Shown here: positions 7,782 through 16,477 of the stretch, piece by piece
How the letters are laid out: each line of letters opens with the position of its first letter
Position numbering within the stretch: position 1 is the first letter of the stretch
NCBI GenBank assembly: GCA_947037125.1
Contig: CAMQTJ010000016.1
Span: 1-37,759, forward strand
Direction of reading: 5' to 3'
DNA from: an uncultured Holdemania sp.
Lineage (GTDB): Bacteria; Bacillota_I; Bacilli_A; Erysipelotrichales; Erysipelotrichaceae
DNA: 37,759 nucleotides
The notes under the pieces: model-generated
What the model was told of the DNA's origin: nothing
The model's input: the letters and a program-made list of their open reading frames with translations, nothing else
The model's database searches: none
Program-made: the position numbers and the translations under genes

Positions 7782-8407
7782 AAATTGTAAAAATATTTTT
7801 TATAAAAATTTACAAAGTTTCATATATATTCGTACCTATTCTAGCACTTAATTGTTTATTAAATCAAGTAATATTTCACTCAACAAAATTTTTAATTATA
7901 TTTTTTTAAAAGATGAATTTATTTTATTGCATATTTATAGTCAAGTAACATTACATTATTGATTTTTGGTACTATCAAGAAATATAATCTCATTATCAAT
8001 TCTAAAATCATAACAGTCGCGAAAATTAATATTGCACCTTATAATAAATCCATTAACAGTGTATTCAAAAATTTCATATGGAATGTATAATATTTTCAAT
8101 AATTGTATCAACGGCGGTTATTAAAAAATGATATTATTTTATTGTGAACGAAAGATTTAATCTATAAAATGATATCATATTGATAAGGTTGTTCGAATAT
8201 TAAATTATATTATTTTGGGAAAATGTCATTCCTACATCACTTCAATATTTTTTATATTACTATTTTTTAAAATCATTCAAATAATTTTGCACATCGAATA
8301 TTTTGTATTTAACAACTGCATTTTTATTCGGATATTACAAAATTAAAACAAAGTTACTTACATGATTTCAAAACAAATCAAAGCTTACACTAAATTAATA
8401 TATCAAA
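7782..8407. other. Gene-free AT-rich spacer with a possible gene remnant
   Basis: No gene with a start and ribosome binding site is visible on either strand. On the minus strand an uninterrupted frame without a start codon runs from about 8121 to the stop at 7956. It reads protein-like (for example YTVNGFIIRCNINFRDC), so it may be the tail of a decayed gene. I do not recognise it. The promoter of the kinase gene must lie in the first part of this stretch, but I see no clear -35/-10 pair. Confidence 0.35.
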
Positions 8408-8437
8408 ATAAAAAAAGCAAGTCACAAGGACCTACTT
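8408..8437 (-). terminator. Terminator of ychF
   Basis: Read on the minus strand, AAGTAGGTC (8429-8437) pairs with GACTTGCTT (8415-8423) across a five-base loop. That is nine pairs including two G-U, followed by a T-run just past the ychF stop. Confidence 0.75.
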
Positions 8438-8444
8438 AAGTTTG

Positions 8445-9545
8445 TTATACGTTAAATCTAAAGTGTAAAACATCACCATCTTTAACGATGTATTCTTTAC
8501 CTTCTGATTTTAGTTTACCATTTTCTTTTAATGCAAGTTCTGATTTATATGTCATTAAATCATCAAAACTATATGCTTCAGCACGGATAAATCCACGTTC
8601 GAAATCACTATGAATAATACCAGCACATTGAGGAGCACTCATACCTTCATTAAATGTCCAAGCACGAACTTCTACTTCTCCAGCTGTAAAATATGTTTTA
8701 AGACCTAAAATGTCATAAGCACATTTAACTACTGCATCAAGACCACTTGTATTAATACCTAATTCTTCTAAAAACATAGCTTTATCATCTTTATCAAGAG
8801 TTGATAATTCTTCTTCAATTTTAGCGCAAATTGCAATTACGTCATTATGTTCTTCATCCGCAAATGCTTTTACTTTACTAAAATATTTATTTTCCATTGG
8901 ATTAGCTACTTCTTCTTCTGACATATTAGCAATGTAAATCATTGGTTTAGATGTCAACATTTGATATTGGGCAGCAATAATAATTTCATCTTTTTCAAGT
9001 TCAACTGTTCTTGCACTTTTACCTTCTAGTAATGCACCATTCAATTTTTTTAATACTTTTAATTCAGCAACTGATTCTGGATCTTTTTGATTAGCTTTTC
9101 TTTCAAGTTTTTTAATACGATTTTCAACACTTTGAAGATCAGCCAAAATTAATTCAAGATTAATTATTTCAATGTCACGAATTGGATCTACTGATCCTTC
9201 AACGTGAGTAATATCTGAACTATCAAAACATCTAACTACATGACAAATTGCATCAACTTGTCTGATGTGAGATAAAAATTGATTACCAAGCCCTTCACCT
9301 TTACTAGCCCCTTTAACAAGACCTGCAATATCTGTAAATTCAAATGCAGTGTAAATTGTTTTCTTTGGTTTTACTAATTCACATATTTTTTCAATTCTTT
9401 CATCTGGTACTTCAACCATTCCAACGTTTGGATTGATTGTAGCAAACGGATAGTTTGCTGCTTCAACGCTACTTTGTGTAATTGCGTTAAATAATGTTGA
9501 CTTACCAACGTTTGGTAGTCCTACGATTCCTGCTGTTAATGCCAT
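8445..9545 (-). CDS. ychF: Redox-regulated ATPase/GTPase YchF (Obg family)
   Basis: 366 residues from ATG 9545. The GTG three codons upstream (9554) overlaps the AGGTG ribosome binding site and is not used. The N-terminal G domain has a P-loop GLPNVGKST (9-17), DIAGLVKGAS (G3 region) and NMSE in place of the NKxD specificity motif, the hallmark of YchF, which prefers ATP over GTP. A coiled, Lys-rich helical insert lies at about 130-165. The C-terminal TGS domain ends with the typical GDVLHFRFNV. YchF is a cytoplasmic ribosome-associated ATPase with roles in stress and translation. The length equals that of other YchF proteins. It is a single gene with its own terminator and no obvious operon partner. 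Confidence 0.97.
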   Translation of the reverse strand: MALTAGIVGLPNVGKSTLFNAITQSSVEAANYPFATINPNVGMVEVPDERIEKICELVKPKKTIYTAFEFTDIAGLVKGASKGEGLGNQFLSHIRQVDAICHVVRCFDSSDITHVEGSVDPIRDIEIINLELILADLQSVENRIKKLERKANQKDPESVAELKVLKKLNGALLEGKSARTVELEKDEIIIAAQYQMLTSKPMIYIANMSEEEVANPMENKYFSKVKAFADEEHNDVIAICAKIEEELSTLDKDDKAMFLEELGINTSGLDAVVKCAYDILGLKTYFTAGEVEVRAWTFNEGMSAPQCAGIIHSDFERGFIRAEAYSFDDLMTYKSELALKENGKLKSEGKEYIVKDGDVLHFRFNV

Positions 9546-9799
9546 ATTTATCACCTCATGCCTATATATATTACATTAATTTAGTTAATTTATCAAATAA
9601 AAACGCTATTAAACTACATATTGATGTTTAATCTTAACAATTATTTAAGCTATTGGATATATTGTTGGTTATATCAATGATTTTAAAGATAAATTAACTA
9701 TCTATTATTGTATTAAATCACTGCATGTATGATAACAGATTTGAATTTTTCACTTAAAAATTCTTTAATAAATGTAATAATAACATCATATCAATTCAA
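9546..9799. other. Intergenic spacer upstream of ychF
   Basis: AT-rich and without a supportable gene. It should contain the ychF promoter, but no clear hexamer pair stands out. The other side is bounded by the terminator at 9800-9839. Confidence 0.4.
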
Positions 9800-9839
9800 A
9801 AAATAGTTTAAAACATTTATTACTGTTTCAAACTATTTT
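9800..9839 (-). terminator. Terminator downstream of the membrane-protein pair
   Basis: AAAATAGTTT (9800-9809) and AAACTATTTT (9830-9839) pair fully. Inside them AAAC (9811-9814) pairs with GTTT (9825-9828). On the minus strand it is followed by a T-run, 42 bp after the stop of the 260-residue membrane protein. Confidence 0.65.
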
Positions 9840-9881
9840 AATTGATAATTATTTAGATTAATTAATAATTAGCTAACATAA

Positions 9882-10664
9882 TCAAATATTAACTTTTGGG
9901 CATCTTTTGTTTATATTCTCAATACTAAGTCCTATAATAATAAATAAAAACGAATAAGCAATAAAAATACCAGCAATGAGAATAAAGATAATACTATTAT
10001 ACGTAGTCATAAAAATCATAGCAGTTATTGCTCCTACAAATAAGCTGTATTTTGAAATAATAAACATTTTAGCTTTTATTTTAATATTTTGTATAATAAA
10101 ACTATAAATGAATGCTGTGATACTTATTATACTTGCAGAGCATATTATGATAAATTCGGCGATATATCCATCATTTTGGCTTTGTATAAAAATAAAATAT
10201 AAAATCACAATTATAAAATGAAGTGCTACTGCCATAAAAAGATATAGATAATCTACTTTATTTATTCTTCTTTGTATGTCATCATTAATTTGAACGTTTA
10301 TAACCTCTTCTTTTATTTCGATATATTTATTCGTAATTAATGAAATGGTTCCACTTGTTAATACAAGTAATGTGTAAAAAAATGTATACTCATTTATCAT
10401 TAAATTTGCTAACAAAAATAACATAGAAAATGAGAAATTACACATTCTATAAGATACTTTAGACAAAAATACTTTTTTGACTTCATCTTTAAGATTATAA
10501 ATATAAATATATATAAATGTGCCAACTATATTAATTGCTATAATTAAAAATAACTGTTCTTTCATTTTAATATCTTTTGTTGATAAAATATATGTGGAAA
10601 TAACCATCATTAAAATCGTAAGAACTGAAACCATTATTGTATTTCTTTTTTTAGTATTAATCAT
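9882..10664 (-). CDS. Polytopic membrane protein of unknown function
   Basis: 260 residues with about eight hydrophobic segments (roughly 10-27, 37-54, 73-92, 96-110, 138-160, 168-190, 203-220, 222-246). There is a short charged loop near 112-130 (NKYIEIKEEVINVQINDD). I recognise no family motif, catalytic residues or transporter signature. AGGA upstream of the start codon (ATG 10664) supports it. It follows a 56-residue single-span membrane protein by 63 bp on the same strand and ends at a good hairpin terminator, so the two probably form a small operon. Very high Ile/Phe content and poor motif conservation are typical of fast-evolving accessory membrane proteins. Confidence 0.75.
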   Translation of the reverse strand: MINTKKRNTIMVSVLTILMMVISTYILSTKDIKMKEQLFLIIAINIVGTFIYIYIYNLKDEVKKVFLSKVSYRMCNFSFSMLFLLANLMINEYTFFYTLLVLTSGTISLITNKYIEIKEEVINVQINDDIQRRINKVDYLYLFMAVALHFIIVILYFIFIQSQNDGYIAEFIIICSASIISITAFIYSFIIQNIKIKAKMFIISKYSLFVGAITAMIFMTTYNSIIFILIAGIFIAYSFLFIIIGLSIENINKRCPKVNI

Positions 10665-10727
10665 AAGTATCCTCCATAAGTTTATTTAATATTTAGTAAT
10701 TCTATTACATAACTCAATATAATTATT

Positions 10728-10898
10728 TTAATATTTGATAGCTATTCCAAAAATTACTGTGATTACTACTGCAACTAAAATGATTAAAAATCCTATTTCC
10801 CTTAGTTTTATTCTTTTTTCCATATCGAATGTACTCTGATTTGTAGGATCTATTAGTGCATGTAAGATAAAATCGAAAAATAATAGAAAAGCATCCAT
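10728..10898 (-). CDS. Small membrane protein of unknown function
   Basis: 56 residues from ATG 10898, chosen over ATG 10931 because AAAGGAGC lies seven bases before it. An N-terminal amphipathic or hydrophobic stretch (MDAFLLFFDFILHALI) is followed by a short polar loop, a charged segment (MEKRIKLRE) and a clear transmembrane helix (about 32-54). It precedes the 260-residue membrane protein by 63 bp and is probably cotranscribed with it. There is no known function. It could be a regulatory or stabilising partner of the larger protein, which is speculation from position only. Confidence 0.65.
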   Translation of the reverse strand: MDAFLLFFDFILHALIDPTNQSTFDMEKRIKLREIGFLIILVAVVITVIFGIAIKY

Positions 10899-11146
10899 TA
10901 AATTTGCTCCTTTCATTAGATTAATCATCATATACTTAGTTTGTAATTCTATTAGTAAATATTTTTAATAAGTGCATATTTACATATTAGACCTTAAATA
11001 ATATTTTTCAATTTAAATTTAAATTCATAACTGATGAACATTTTATAATATCTAATATTAAATCATTTGATTAGCTTGTGATAAAATTACTATATCATAG
11101 ATACAAACACTATGCAATAAAGTTGATCTGAATTAATGCTTATTTG

Positions 11147-11173
11147 AAAAAAAAAAAAAAGGATTTCTCCTTT
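11147..11173 (-). terminator. Terminator of murA
   Basis: Directly after the murA stop codon, AAAGGA and TCCTTT form a six-pair stem closed by GAAA (read on the minus strand), followed by a run of 14 T. The stop codon abuts the stem. Confidence 0.9.
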
Positions 11174-12436
11174 TTAATCAACCATTTCCCTGGTAATATT
11201 TGCACCAAGTTTTTTAAGCTTTCCATCTAGATCATCATAACCACGATCAATATGATAAATTTCATGTATTTCTGTAGTTCCTTCAGCAATTAATCCTGCA
11301 ATTACTAAAGCAGCACCACATCTTAAATCAGTTGCTGTTACGCGCTGACCATATAAATCAGTCTTACCTTTAACAACAGAACTTCCTTGAGTTACATCTA
11401 TATCTGCACCCATACGTTGCAATTCATTACAATTTTTAAATCTTTCAGGATAAATGGTATCAATAACTTTAGAGTCACCAATTGCCTGAGTTAAAAGTGT
11501 TGTTAAAGGTTGTTGAAGATCTGTTGCAAATCCTGGATAAGGTAATGTTTTTAAATCTATTGGTTTCAAATTTTCATTACCACGAATTGTAACACAATCA
11601 ACATCAATATCCATATCAACATCCATTTCCTGCAATTTACTTAATAAAGATTCTAAGTGTTGTGGAATTATATTTTTAATAGTCATTTCTTTTGCTGCAG
11701 CTGCTGCCATTATAATAAATGTACCAGCTTCAATTCTATCAGGAATTATTTCATGGAAACAACCGCCTAAATCTTTTACACCATCAATTGTGATAATATT
11801 AGTTCCTGCACCTCTAATTTTTGCACCCATTTTATTTAATAATGAAGATACATCAATAATTTCAGGTTCCTTTGCAGCATTTTCAATAATTGTTCTACCT
11901 GTTGCATGAACTGCAGCCATCATAATATTGATAGTTGCACCAACAGATGAAATATCTAAAAATACTTTATTGCCAATTAATTCTTCAGCCTTTATAACAT
12001 AATAGCCTTTTTCATATTCAACAGTTGCACCTAATGCTTCAAATCCTTTTAAATGCAAGTCAATTGGACGAGGTCCTAAATAACAGCCACCAGGCATCTT
12101 CATTTTAACTTCTTTGTACTTACCTAATAGTGCACCCATAAAATAGTATGAAGCTCTAAGTTTTGATACTGAAGGATGATCTAATGGAATATTTTTCATA
12201 TTCGTAGGATCGATAATAATATGATCATCAGCTTTTTTAATAACTTCTACACCAATCTCTCTTAAAAGAATTGATAATGATTCAACATCTGAAATATTTG
12301 GAACTCCACATATTGTAACAGGACCACTTGCTAAAATAGCAGCCGGAATTAGAGCTACCGTTGCATTTTTAGACCCACTAATTTTAACCTCACCGCATAA
12401 TTTTGTTTTACCGACTATTTTTATTACTTCTTCCAT
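11174..12436 (-). CDS. murA: UDP-N-acetylglucosamine 1-carboxyvinyltransferase
   Basis: 420 residues, the usual MurA length. The enzyme transfers enolpyruvate from PEP to UDP-GlcNAc, the first committed cytoplasmic step of peptidoglycan synthesis and the fosfomycin target. Visible features are the substrate residues Lys23-Asn24 in SGSKNAT, the active-site loop [15 protein letters not shown] with Cys118 (so it should be fosfomycin-sensitive at this position), and the late GFATDLQQP motif with the catalytic Asp. RBS AAAGGAG precedes ATG 12436. A single gene with a strong terminator, and no divE/spoIID partner beside it as seen in Bacillus. Firmicutes often have two MurA paralogs; which of the two this is cannot be decided here. 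Confidence 0.97.
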   Translation of the reverse strand: MEEVIKIVGKTKLCGEVKISGSKNATVALIPAAILASGPVTICGVPNISDVESLSILLREIGVEVIKKADDHIIIDPTNMKNIPLDHPSVSKLRASYYFMGALLGKYKEVKMKMPGGCYLGPRPIDLHLKGFEALGATVEYEKGYYVIKAEELIGNKVFLDISSVGATINIMMAAVHATGRTIIENAAKEPEIIDVSSLLNKMGAKIRGAGTNIITIDGVKDLGGCFHEIIPDRIEAGTFIIMAAAAAKEMTIKNIIPQHLESLLSKLQEMDVDMDIDVDCVTIRGNENLKPIDLKTLPYPGFATDLQQPLTTLLTQAIGDSKVIDTIYPERFKNCNELQRMGADIDVTQGSSVVKGKTDLYGQRVTATDLRCGAALVIAGLIAEGTTEIHEIYHIDRGYDDLDGKLKKLGANITREMVD

Positions 12437-12516
12437 AAGTTCTCCTTTGTGATACTATATTTTATTAACATTTATTTAATGTGTGACAATTACCTAGAAT
12501 ATTCTATCATTGTATG

Positions 12517-13170
12517 CTAATAATTACTAGACTTTATTATATCAATGATCTCAGTTAATCCATTTATTATAATATCTGCATTGCTTTGATCAATTGAAAA
12601 GATTTGATCCTTTAATGCTACGGTATAAATATTTGCATTTTTACCTGCAGCTATTCCCATATTAGAATCTTCAATCACCATACATTCATCAATTTTTACA
12701 TTTAATTTACTAACAGCACTTAAATATATTTCAGGATTTGGCTTACTATGTGTAAATTGATCTCCACTTACAATATAGTCAAAATATGATTCAATATTAC
12801 AAACTTTAACAACATCTTTGATTGTTTTTAACGGACTTGATGAACACAATGCTATTTTGATCTCGTTTGACTTTAAATATTCTAGCACATCAATAATTCC
12901 ATCATTCATAATGTCTGCATAATTTAAAGGATTATCCTCAAAATATTTTTCATTCATTGCTTCCACTTCTTCAACCGTATATTTATTATTCAACATTTTA
13001 GCAAGCATTACGTGAGTAACTGCCATTGTAGTGCCGATAATCGTACATATTTCTTTTTTATCACCTTCAAAGCCAATTTGTTTCATCCAATCAAGAGTTC
13101 CTGCCATATAATATTGCTCACTTGCAATAATAACACCATCCATATCCCATAAAACTGCTTTAATTTTCAT
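12517..13170 (-). CDS. HAD-family sugar-phosphate phosphatase / beta-phosphoglucomutase-like
   Basis: 217 residues with a full HAD core: DMDGVI with nucleophile Asp9 and acid/base Asp11, CSSSPLKT (motif II Ser), SKPNPEIY with the motif III Lys, and EDSNMGIAAGKNA (motif IV acidic pair). A helical cap (about 18-85) places it in the subfamily I group with YniC and beta-phosphoglucomutase-like enzymes. It likely dephosphorylates a small sugar phosphate in the cytoplasm, but the substrate cannot be read from sequence. Start ATG 13170 has AGGAG upstream. It sits just behind the fba terminator, so it probably depends on its own promoter or on read-through. Confidence 0.85.
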   Translation of the reverse strand: MKIKAVLWDMDGVIIASEQYYMAGTLDWMKQIGFEGDKKEICTIIGTTMAVTHVMLAKMLNNKYTVEEVEAMNEKYFEDNPLNYADIMNDGIIDVLEYLKSNEIKIALCSSSPLKTIKDVVKVCNIESYFDYIVSGDQFTHSKPNPEIYLSAVSKLNVKIDECMVIEDSNMGIAAGKNANIYTVALKDQIFSIDQSNADIIINGLTEIIDIIKSSNY

Positions 13171-13212
13171 ACTATGTCTCCTACTTCTTAATTAATATTT
13201 GTATTATAACAT

Positions 13213-13250
13213 AAAAAATCCTTTAAGATATAAATCTTAAAGGATTTTTT
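13213..13250 (-). terminator. Terminator of fba
   Basis: A 17-pair perfect inverted repeat (arms 13213-13229 and 13234-13250) with the loop ATAA. The outer A/T runs supply a U-tract in both directions. It lies 18 bp after the fba stop. Confidence 0.9.
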
Positions 13251-13268
13251 TATTATTAAGTAAGAAAA

Positions 13269-14135
13269 TTAAGCTTTGTTAGCAGAACCAAATTCAGCCA
13301 TCATAGCATTAACTTTAGCTCTGATTGCAGAAGCACCTGGAGCTAATAATTTACGAGGGTCAAAACCTTTACCACTTAAGTCTTTACCAGCTTCAACATA
13401 TTCACGAGTTGCAGCAGCAAATACTAGTTGTAAATCAGTGTTAACATTGATTTTTGAAACTCCTAAAGAAATAGCTTTAGCGATTTGGTCAGCAGGAATT
13501 CCTGTTCCACCATGTAATACTAATGGCTTACCATTAGTTGCGATTTCGATTGCAGCTAATGCTTCAAAGTTTAAACCAGTCCAGTTTTCAGGGTATTTAC
13601 CATGAATATTACCAATACCAGCAGCAAGCATATCAACACCTAATTCAGCGATGATTTTACATTCGTTAGCGTCAGCAACTTCACCAGCACCAATAATACC
13701 ATCTTCTTCTCCACCGATTGATCCAACTTCACATTCGATTGATAAGTTTTTAGCGTGACATAATTCTATGATTTCTTTTGATTTAGCTAAGTTTTCTTCA
13801 AATGGATAATGAGAACCATCAAACATAATTGATGAGAAACCAGCTTCGATACAAGCTTTTGCACCTTCGTATGAACCATGATCTAAATGTAAAGCTACAG
13901 GAACTGTAATGTTAAGTGAATCAACCATTGCAGAAACCATACCAACTACTGTTTTAAATCCTGTCATGTATTTAGCAGCACCTTCAGATACTCCTAAGAT
14001 AACTGGTGAATTTGATTCTTGTGCAGCTAGTAAAACTTCTTTAGTCCATTCTAAATTGTTAATATTGAATTGACCAACAGCGTAATGACCTTCATGTGCT
14101 TTTACAAGCATTTCTTTTGCAGATACTAATCCCAT
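13269..14135 (-). CDS. fba: Class II fructose-bisphosphate aldolase
   Basis: 288 residues. It catalyses reversible cleavage of fructose-1,6-bisphosphate to glyceraldehyde-3-P and dihydroxyacetone-P in glycolysis. Zinc-dependent class II features are HLDHGS with catalytic Asp85 and zinc ligand His86, ECEVGSIGGEEDG (Glu), GNIHGKYP (His) and VLHGGTGIP (His), then the phosphate-binding INVNTDLQ segment. RBS AGGAGG precedes ATG 14135. Codon choice is noticeably more optimised than in the neighbours (many GCT/GCA, GGT), as expected for a highly expressed glycolytic gene. It is transcribed alone from a good promoter into a long-stem terminator. Tagatose-bisphosphate aldolases share the fold, but the context and the housekeeping-type expression signals favour Fba. 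Confidence 0.95.
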   Translation of the reverse strand: MGLVSAKEMLVKAHEGHYAVGQFNINNLEWTKEVLLAAQESNSPVILGVSEGAAKYMTGFKTVVGMVSAMVDSLNITVPVALHLDHGSYEGAKACIEAGFSSIMFDGSHYPFEENLAKSKEIIELCHAKNLSIECEVGSIGGEEDGIIGAGEVADANECKIIAELGVDMLAAGIGNIHGKYPENWTGLNFEALAAIEIATNGKPLVLHGGTGIPADQIAKAISLGVSKINVNTDLQLVFAAATREYVEAGKDLSGKGFDPRKLLAPGASAIRAKVNAMMAEFGSANKA

Positions 14136-14165
14136 TTTAATTTCCTCCTATTAAATTGCAAATTT

Positions 14166-14194
14166 ATTATATAACAAATACCACCGAATTTAAA
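14166..14194 (-). promoter_or_regulatory. Promoter of fba
   Basis: On the minus strand TTTAAA (14189-14194), a 17-base gap, then a perfect TATAAT (14166-14171), about 30 bp before the fba start. Confidence 0.6.
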
Positions 14195-14398
14195 GCCTTT
14201 TAACTATATTTTAATTATTTGTTTATCCTATATCGATATATTTACCATATTTGTTAATATAAGACTAATTTTATTTAGACTTTGTTTAGATTTGTATTTA
14301 TAATAAAATCATCTAATTTAATTGTATACAAGTTAGATATTTTATTGGTTATATTTAAATTTATTTTTATAGCTATATCTTGTATATAAACTAACTTA

Positions 14399-15379
14399 TT
14401 ACCACTGGTTCTCTACAAGATTTTTAATATACTTGTCATACAAATTAGTTACTGCATCCATTTGTTCTTTAGTTAAATCTTCAAGATTTGCAGCCTTCAC
14501 ATTTTCAATTACTTGATTTGCACTACTAGCACCTGGAATTACAACAGTTACATCTTCATGCATCAATATCCATTTTAATGCGTACTTGGCAATTTCATCA
14601 CTTTTGAAAATTACTTTTAACTTTTCTACCATTTCTAATCCTAAATCATAATCAATTCCTGAAAATGTTTCTCCTTTATCAAATGATTCACCCTTACGAT
14701 TATATGTACGATGATCTTTAGCTTCAAACTTTGTATCTTTTGTAAACTTACCAGTTAATAAACCACTAGCTAAAGGAACACGTGCAATTATTGCAATTCC
14801 CTTTTCTTTAGCTAAAGGAAACAATTGTTTAATTGGTTTTTGTCTAAAGATATTAAATATTACTTCAATTGTTGAAATATCATACTTCATTGCTTCAATT
14901 CCAAGTTCAACCTTTTCAATACTTACGCCATAACCTTTAATTTTACCGTCAGCTTTCAACTTATCTAATGCATGAAAAACCTCATCTTTGCTATAAACAA
15001 GTTCTGGTGGACAGTGCAGTAAAACCATGTCTAAACATACAATATCAAGACGTTGCAAACATTCTTCAACATAGTTATTGATATTTTCTTTTGTATAATT
15101 TTCCGCTATATGTGGATTTATTTTTCTTCCGATTTTAGTTGTTATATAAAAAGCATCACGATGTAGCTTAATAAAACGACCTAGTGCAAGTTCACTATTA
15201 CCATCATTATATATATCAGCTGTATCTATAAAATTAATTCCATTTTCTAAAGTTGTTTCTAATATTCTTTGAGCCTCTTGTTCATTAAATTCTTCGCCCC
15301 ACTTTGCCCCTAACTGCCAAGTTCCAAGACCAATTTCACTAACCATCACATTTGATTTTTTTACTAATCTATTATTCAT
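14399..15379 (-). CDS. Aldo/keto reductase
   Basis: 326 residues forming an AKR TIM barrel. The catalytic tetrad is visible: Asp52 and Tyr57 in FIDTADIYNDG, Lys82 in ITTKIGRK, and His122 in LLHCPP. The NADPH-binding C-terminal segment includes VIPGASSANQV. Such enzymes reduce aldehydes or ketones with NADPH in the cytoplasm. The sequence pattern resembles general stress or YhdN-type AKRs of Firmicutes, but no substrate can be assigned. Start ATG 15379 has GGAG at a proper distance. It stands alone, in the same direction as fba, separated from it by 263 bp that contain the fba promoter. Confidence 0.9.
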   Translation of the reverse strand: MNNRLVKKSNVMVSEIGLGTWQLGAKWGEEFNEQEAQRILETTLENGINFIDTADIYNDGNSELALGRFIKLHRDAFYITTKIGRKINPHIAENYTKENINNYVEECLQRLDIVCLDMVLLHCPPELVYSKDEVFHALDKLKADGKIKGYGVSIEKVELGIEAMKYDISTIEVIFNIFRQKPIKQLFPLAKEKGIAIIARVPLASGLLTGKFTKDTKFEAKDHRTYNRKGESFDKGETFSGIDYDLGLEMVEKLKVIFKSDEIAKYALKWILMHEDVTVVIPGASSANQVIENVKAANLEDLTKEQMDAVTNLYDKYIKNLVENQW

Positions 15380-15748
15380 ATGATCTCCTTTACATATCCG
15401 CGATACTTTATTATTATAACTGCATTATTAATGAATATAAACATAATTAATTTTAAAAGGCAATTTTGTCGTATTACTTACACTAAATTTTCATGTGAGT
15501 GAAACTATAATGATATTAATTTATAGTTTTTCTCTAAATTTTTGTTTGATTTAATTACAGCTAATTAATCCATTATTTAAAATACTAATAATTATGTACG
15601 TTAGGTTAAATAGTCAGTTATTAAGATAATTTAAGTATACATATTATCATTTAAATCTATAAAAAAATATTAATTTAAATACTAAAATTCATTATTTCTC
15701 CCTATATTATGTCGTTATGAAATCTCCTAGAGGAGGATTTTTTTAGAA
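15380..15748. other. Intergenic spacer between divergent genes
   Basis: About 370 bp, strongly AT-rich, with no gene. It holds an isolated inverted repeat, AAACTATAA (15502-15510) and TTATAGTTT (15521-15529), and a possible -10 (TATTAT, 15705-15710) for the lipoprotein pseudogene. CTCCTAGAGGAGG (15724-15736) forms a hairpin with the ribosome binding site of that gene. Confidence 0.45.
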
Positions 15749-16172
15749 ATGAAAATTATTATCTTTATTATTAGTATTAACGCTTGTTGGTTGTACAACT
15801 CCAAAAGCTCCAACACCAACAGAAACACCTACTACTTAAGTAAAAGCATTTTATGGTGATATGTCAGATTTTGGAACACCAAAAATCTTTATTACTTTCG
15901 CTGACGGGGCAATTGAAACTTTATTAATTTATGCTGAAAACAATAGCAAAATCGAATTAGGGGATGAATATGCACCAGCCGCTTTTACTGCAGGTACTTG
16001 GACTGAGCAAGTTAAAGCTTTAGAAACATATATTATTGCAAACGGTATTGATGATGTTTTAGTTGATGAAGCAGGTCTTGTAACAAACGAAGATTTAAAA
16101 ACTTCTGTTACTATTAATGTATCTGATTATGTTACAACTGTAAACAACGCTGTTGCAGTATTAAACAAATAA
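15749..16172 (+). pseudogene. Broken paralog of the adjacent Thr/Pro-linker lipoprotein
   Basis: The sequence is co-linear with the intact lipoprotein gene at 16478-16960. After ATG 15749 two bases are missing in the A-run, so the signal peptide with its VGC lipobox is out of frame with the start. The Pro/Thr linker is then interrupted by TAA (15837-15839). The rest (15861-16172) is an open 103-codon frame closely matching the paralog, including the shared run TNEDLKTSVTI. It lacks the six-residue-longer loop seen in the intact copy (IDADGVSS region). The 103-residue frame has no convincing ribosome binding site. The intact state of the distal part suggests recent decay. A sequencing error could explain one lesion but hardly both. 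Confidence 0.8.
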
Positions 16173-16190
16173 TAAACAATTTAATTATAT

Positions 16191-16233
16191 AAAAAAGTAG
16201 AGATTTAGTTAGCACTATAATCTTTACTTTTTT
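16191..16233 (+). terminator. Terminator after the lipoprotein pseudogene
   Basis: A 15-pair stem (16191-16205 with 16219-16233, one G-U pair), loop of 13, ending in a T-run. Confidence 0.8.
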
Positions 16234-16422
16234 TTAACTTAAGATATTTTTTATAATATTAACACATTTGATAAAATATAACATAATTCAAATTTAATTA
16301 GTTAGTGAACAATAAATGCTCAATAACCCTTTAAACAATGATAAAATTCAACTTATATAAACTTATATTATAATACATAATTTTCCATTTTGTGTGTTAG
16401 TTGTGTGAAATATGCAAAATAG

Positions 16423-16451
16423 TTGCATTTTTTTAAAAATAATAATATAAT
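16423..16451 (+). promoter_or_regulatory. Promoter of the intact lipoprotein gene
   Basis: TTGCAT (16423-16428), a 17-base gap, then a perfect TATAAT (16446-16451). Transcription should start near 16458, only about 20 bases before the ATG. The message therefore begins inside CTCCTAAGGAG (16457-16467), a palindrome that contains the ribosome binding site. Confidence 0.7.
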
Positions 16452-16477
16452 ATGGACTCCTAAGGAGGAAATTATAC

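Noticed and set aside
13276-13605. A plus-strand 109-codon frame inside fba
   Set aside because: It is antisense to a strongly supported aldolase gene and has no start signals; a mirror effect of biased codons.
15861-16172. A separate 103-residue protein gene
   Set aside because: It lacks a ribosome binding site and is the distal part of a broken copy of the next lipoprotein gene.
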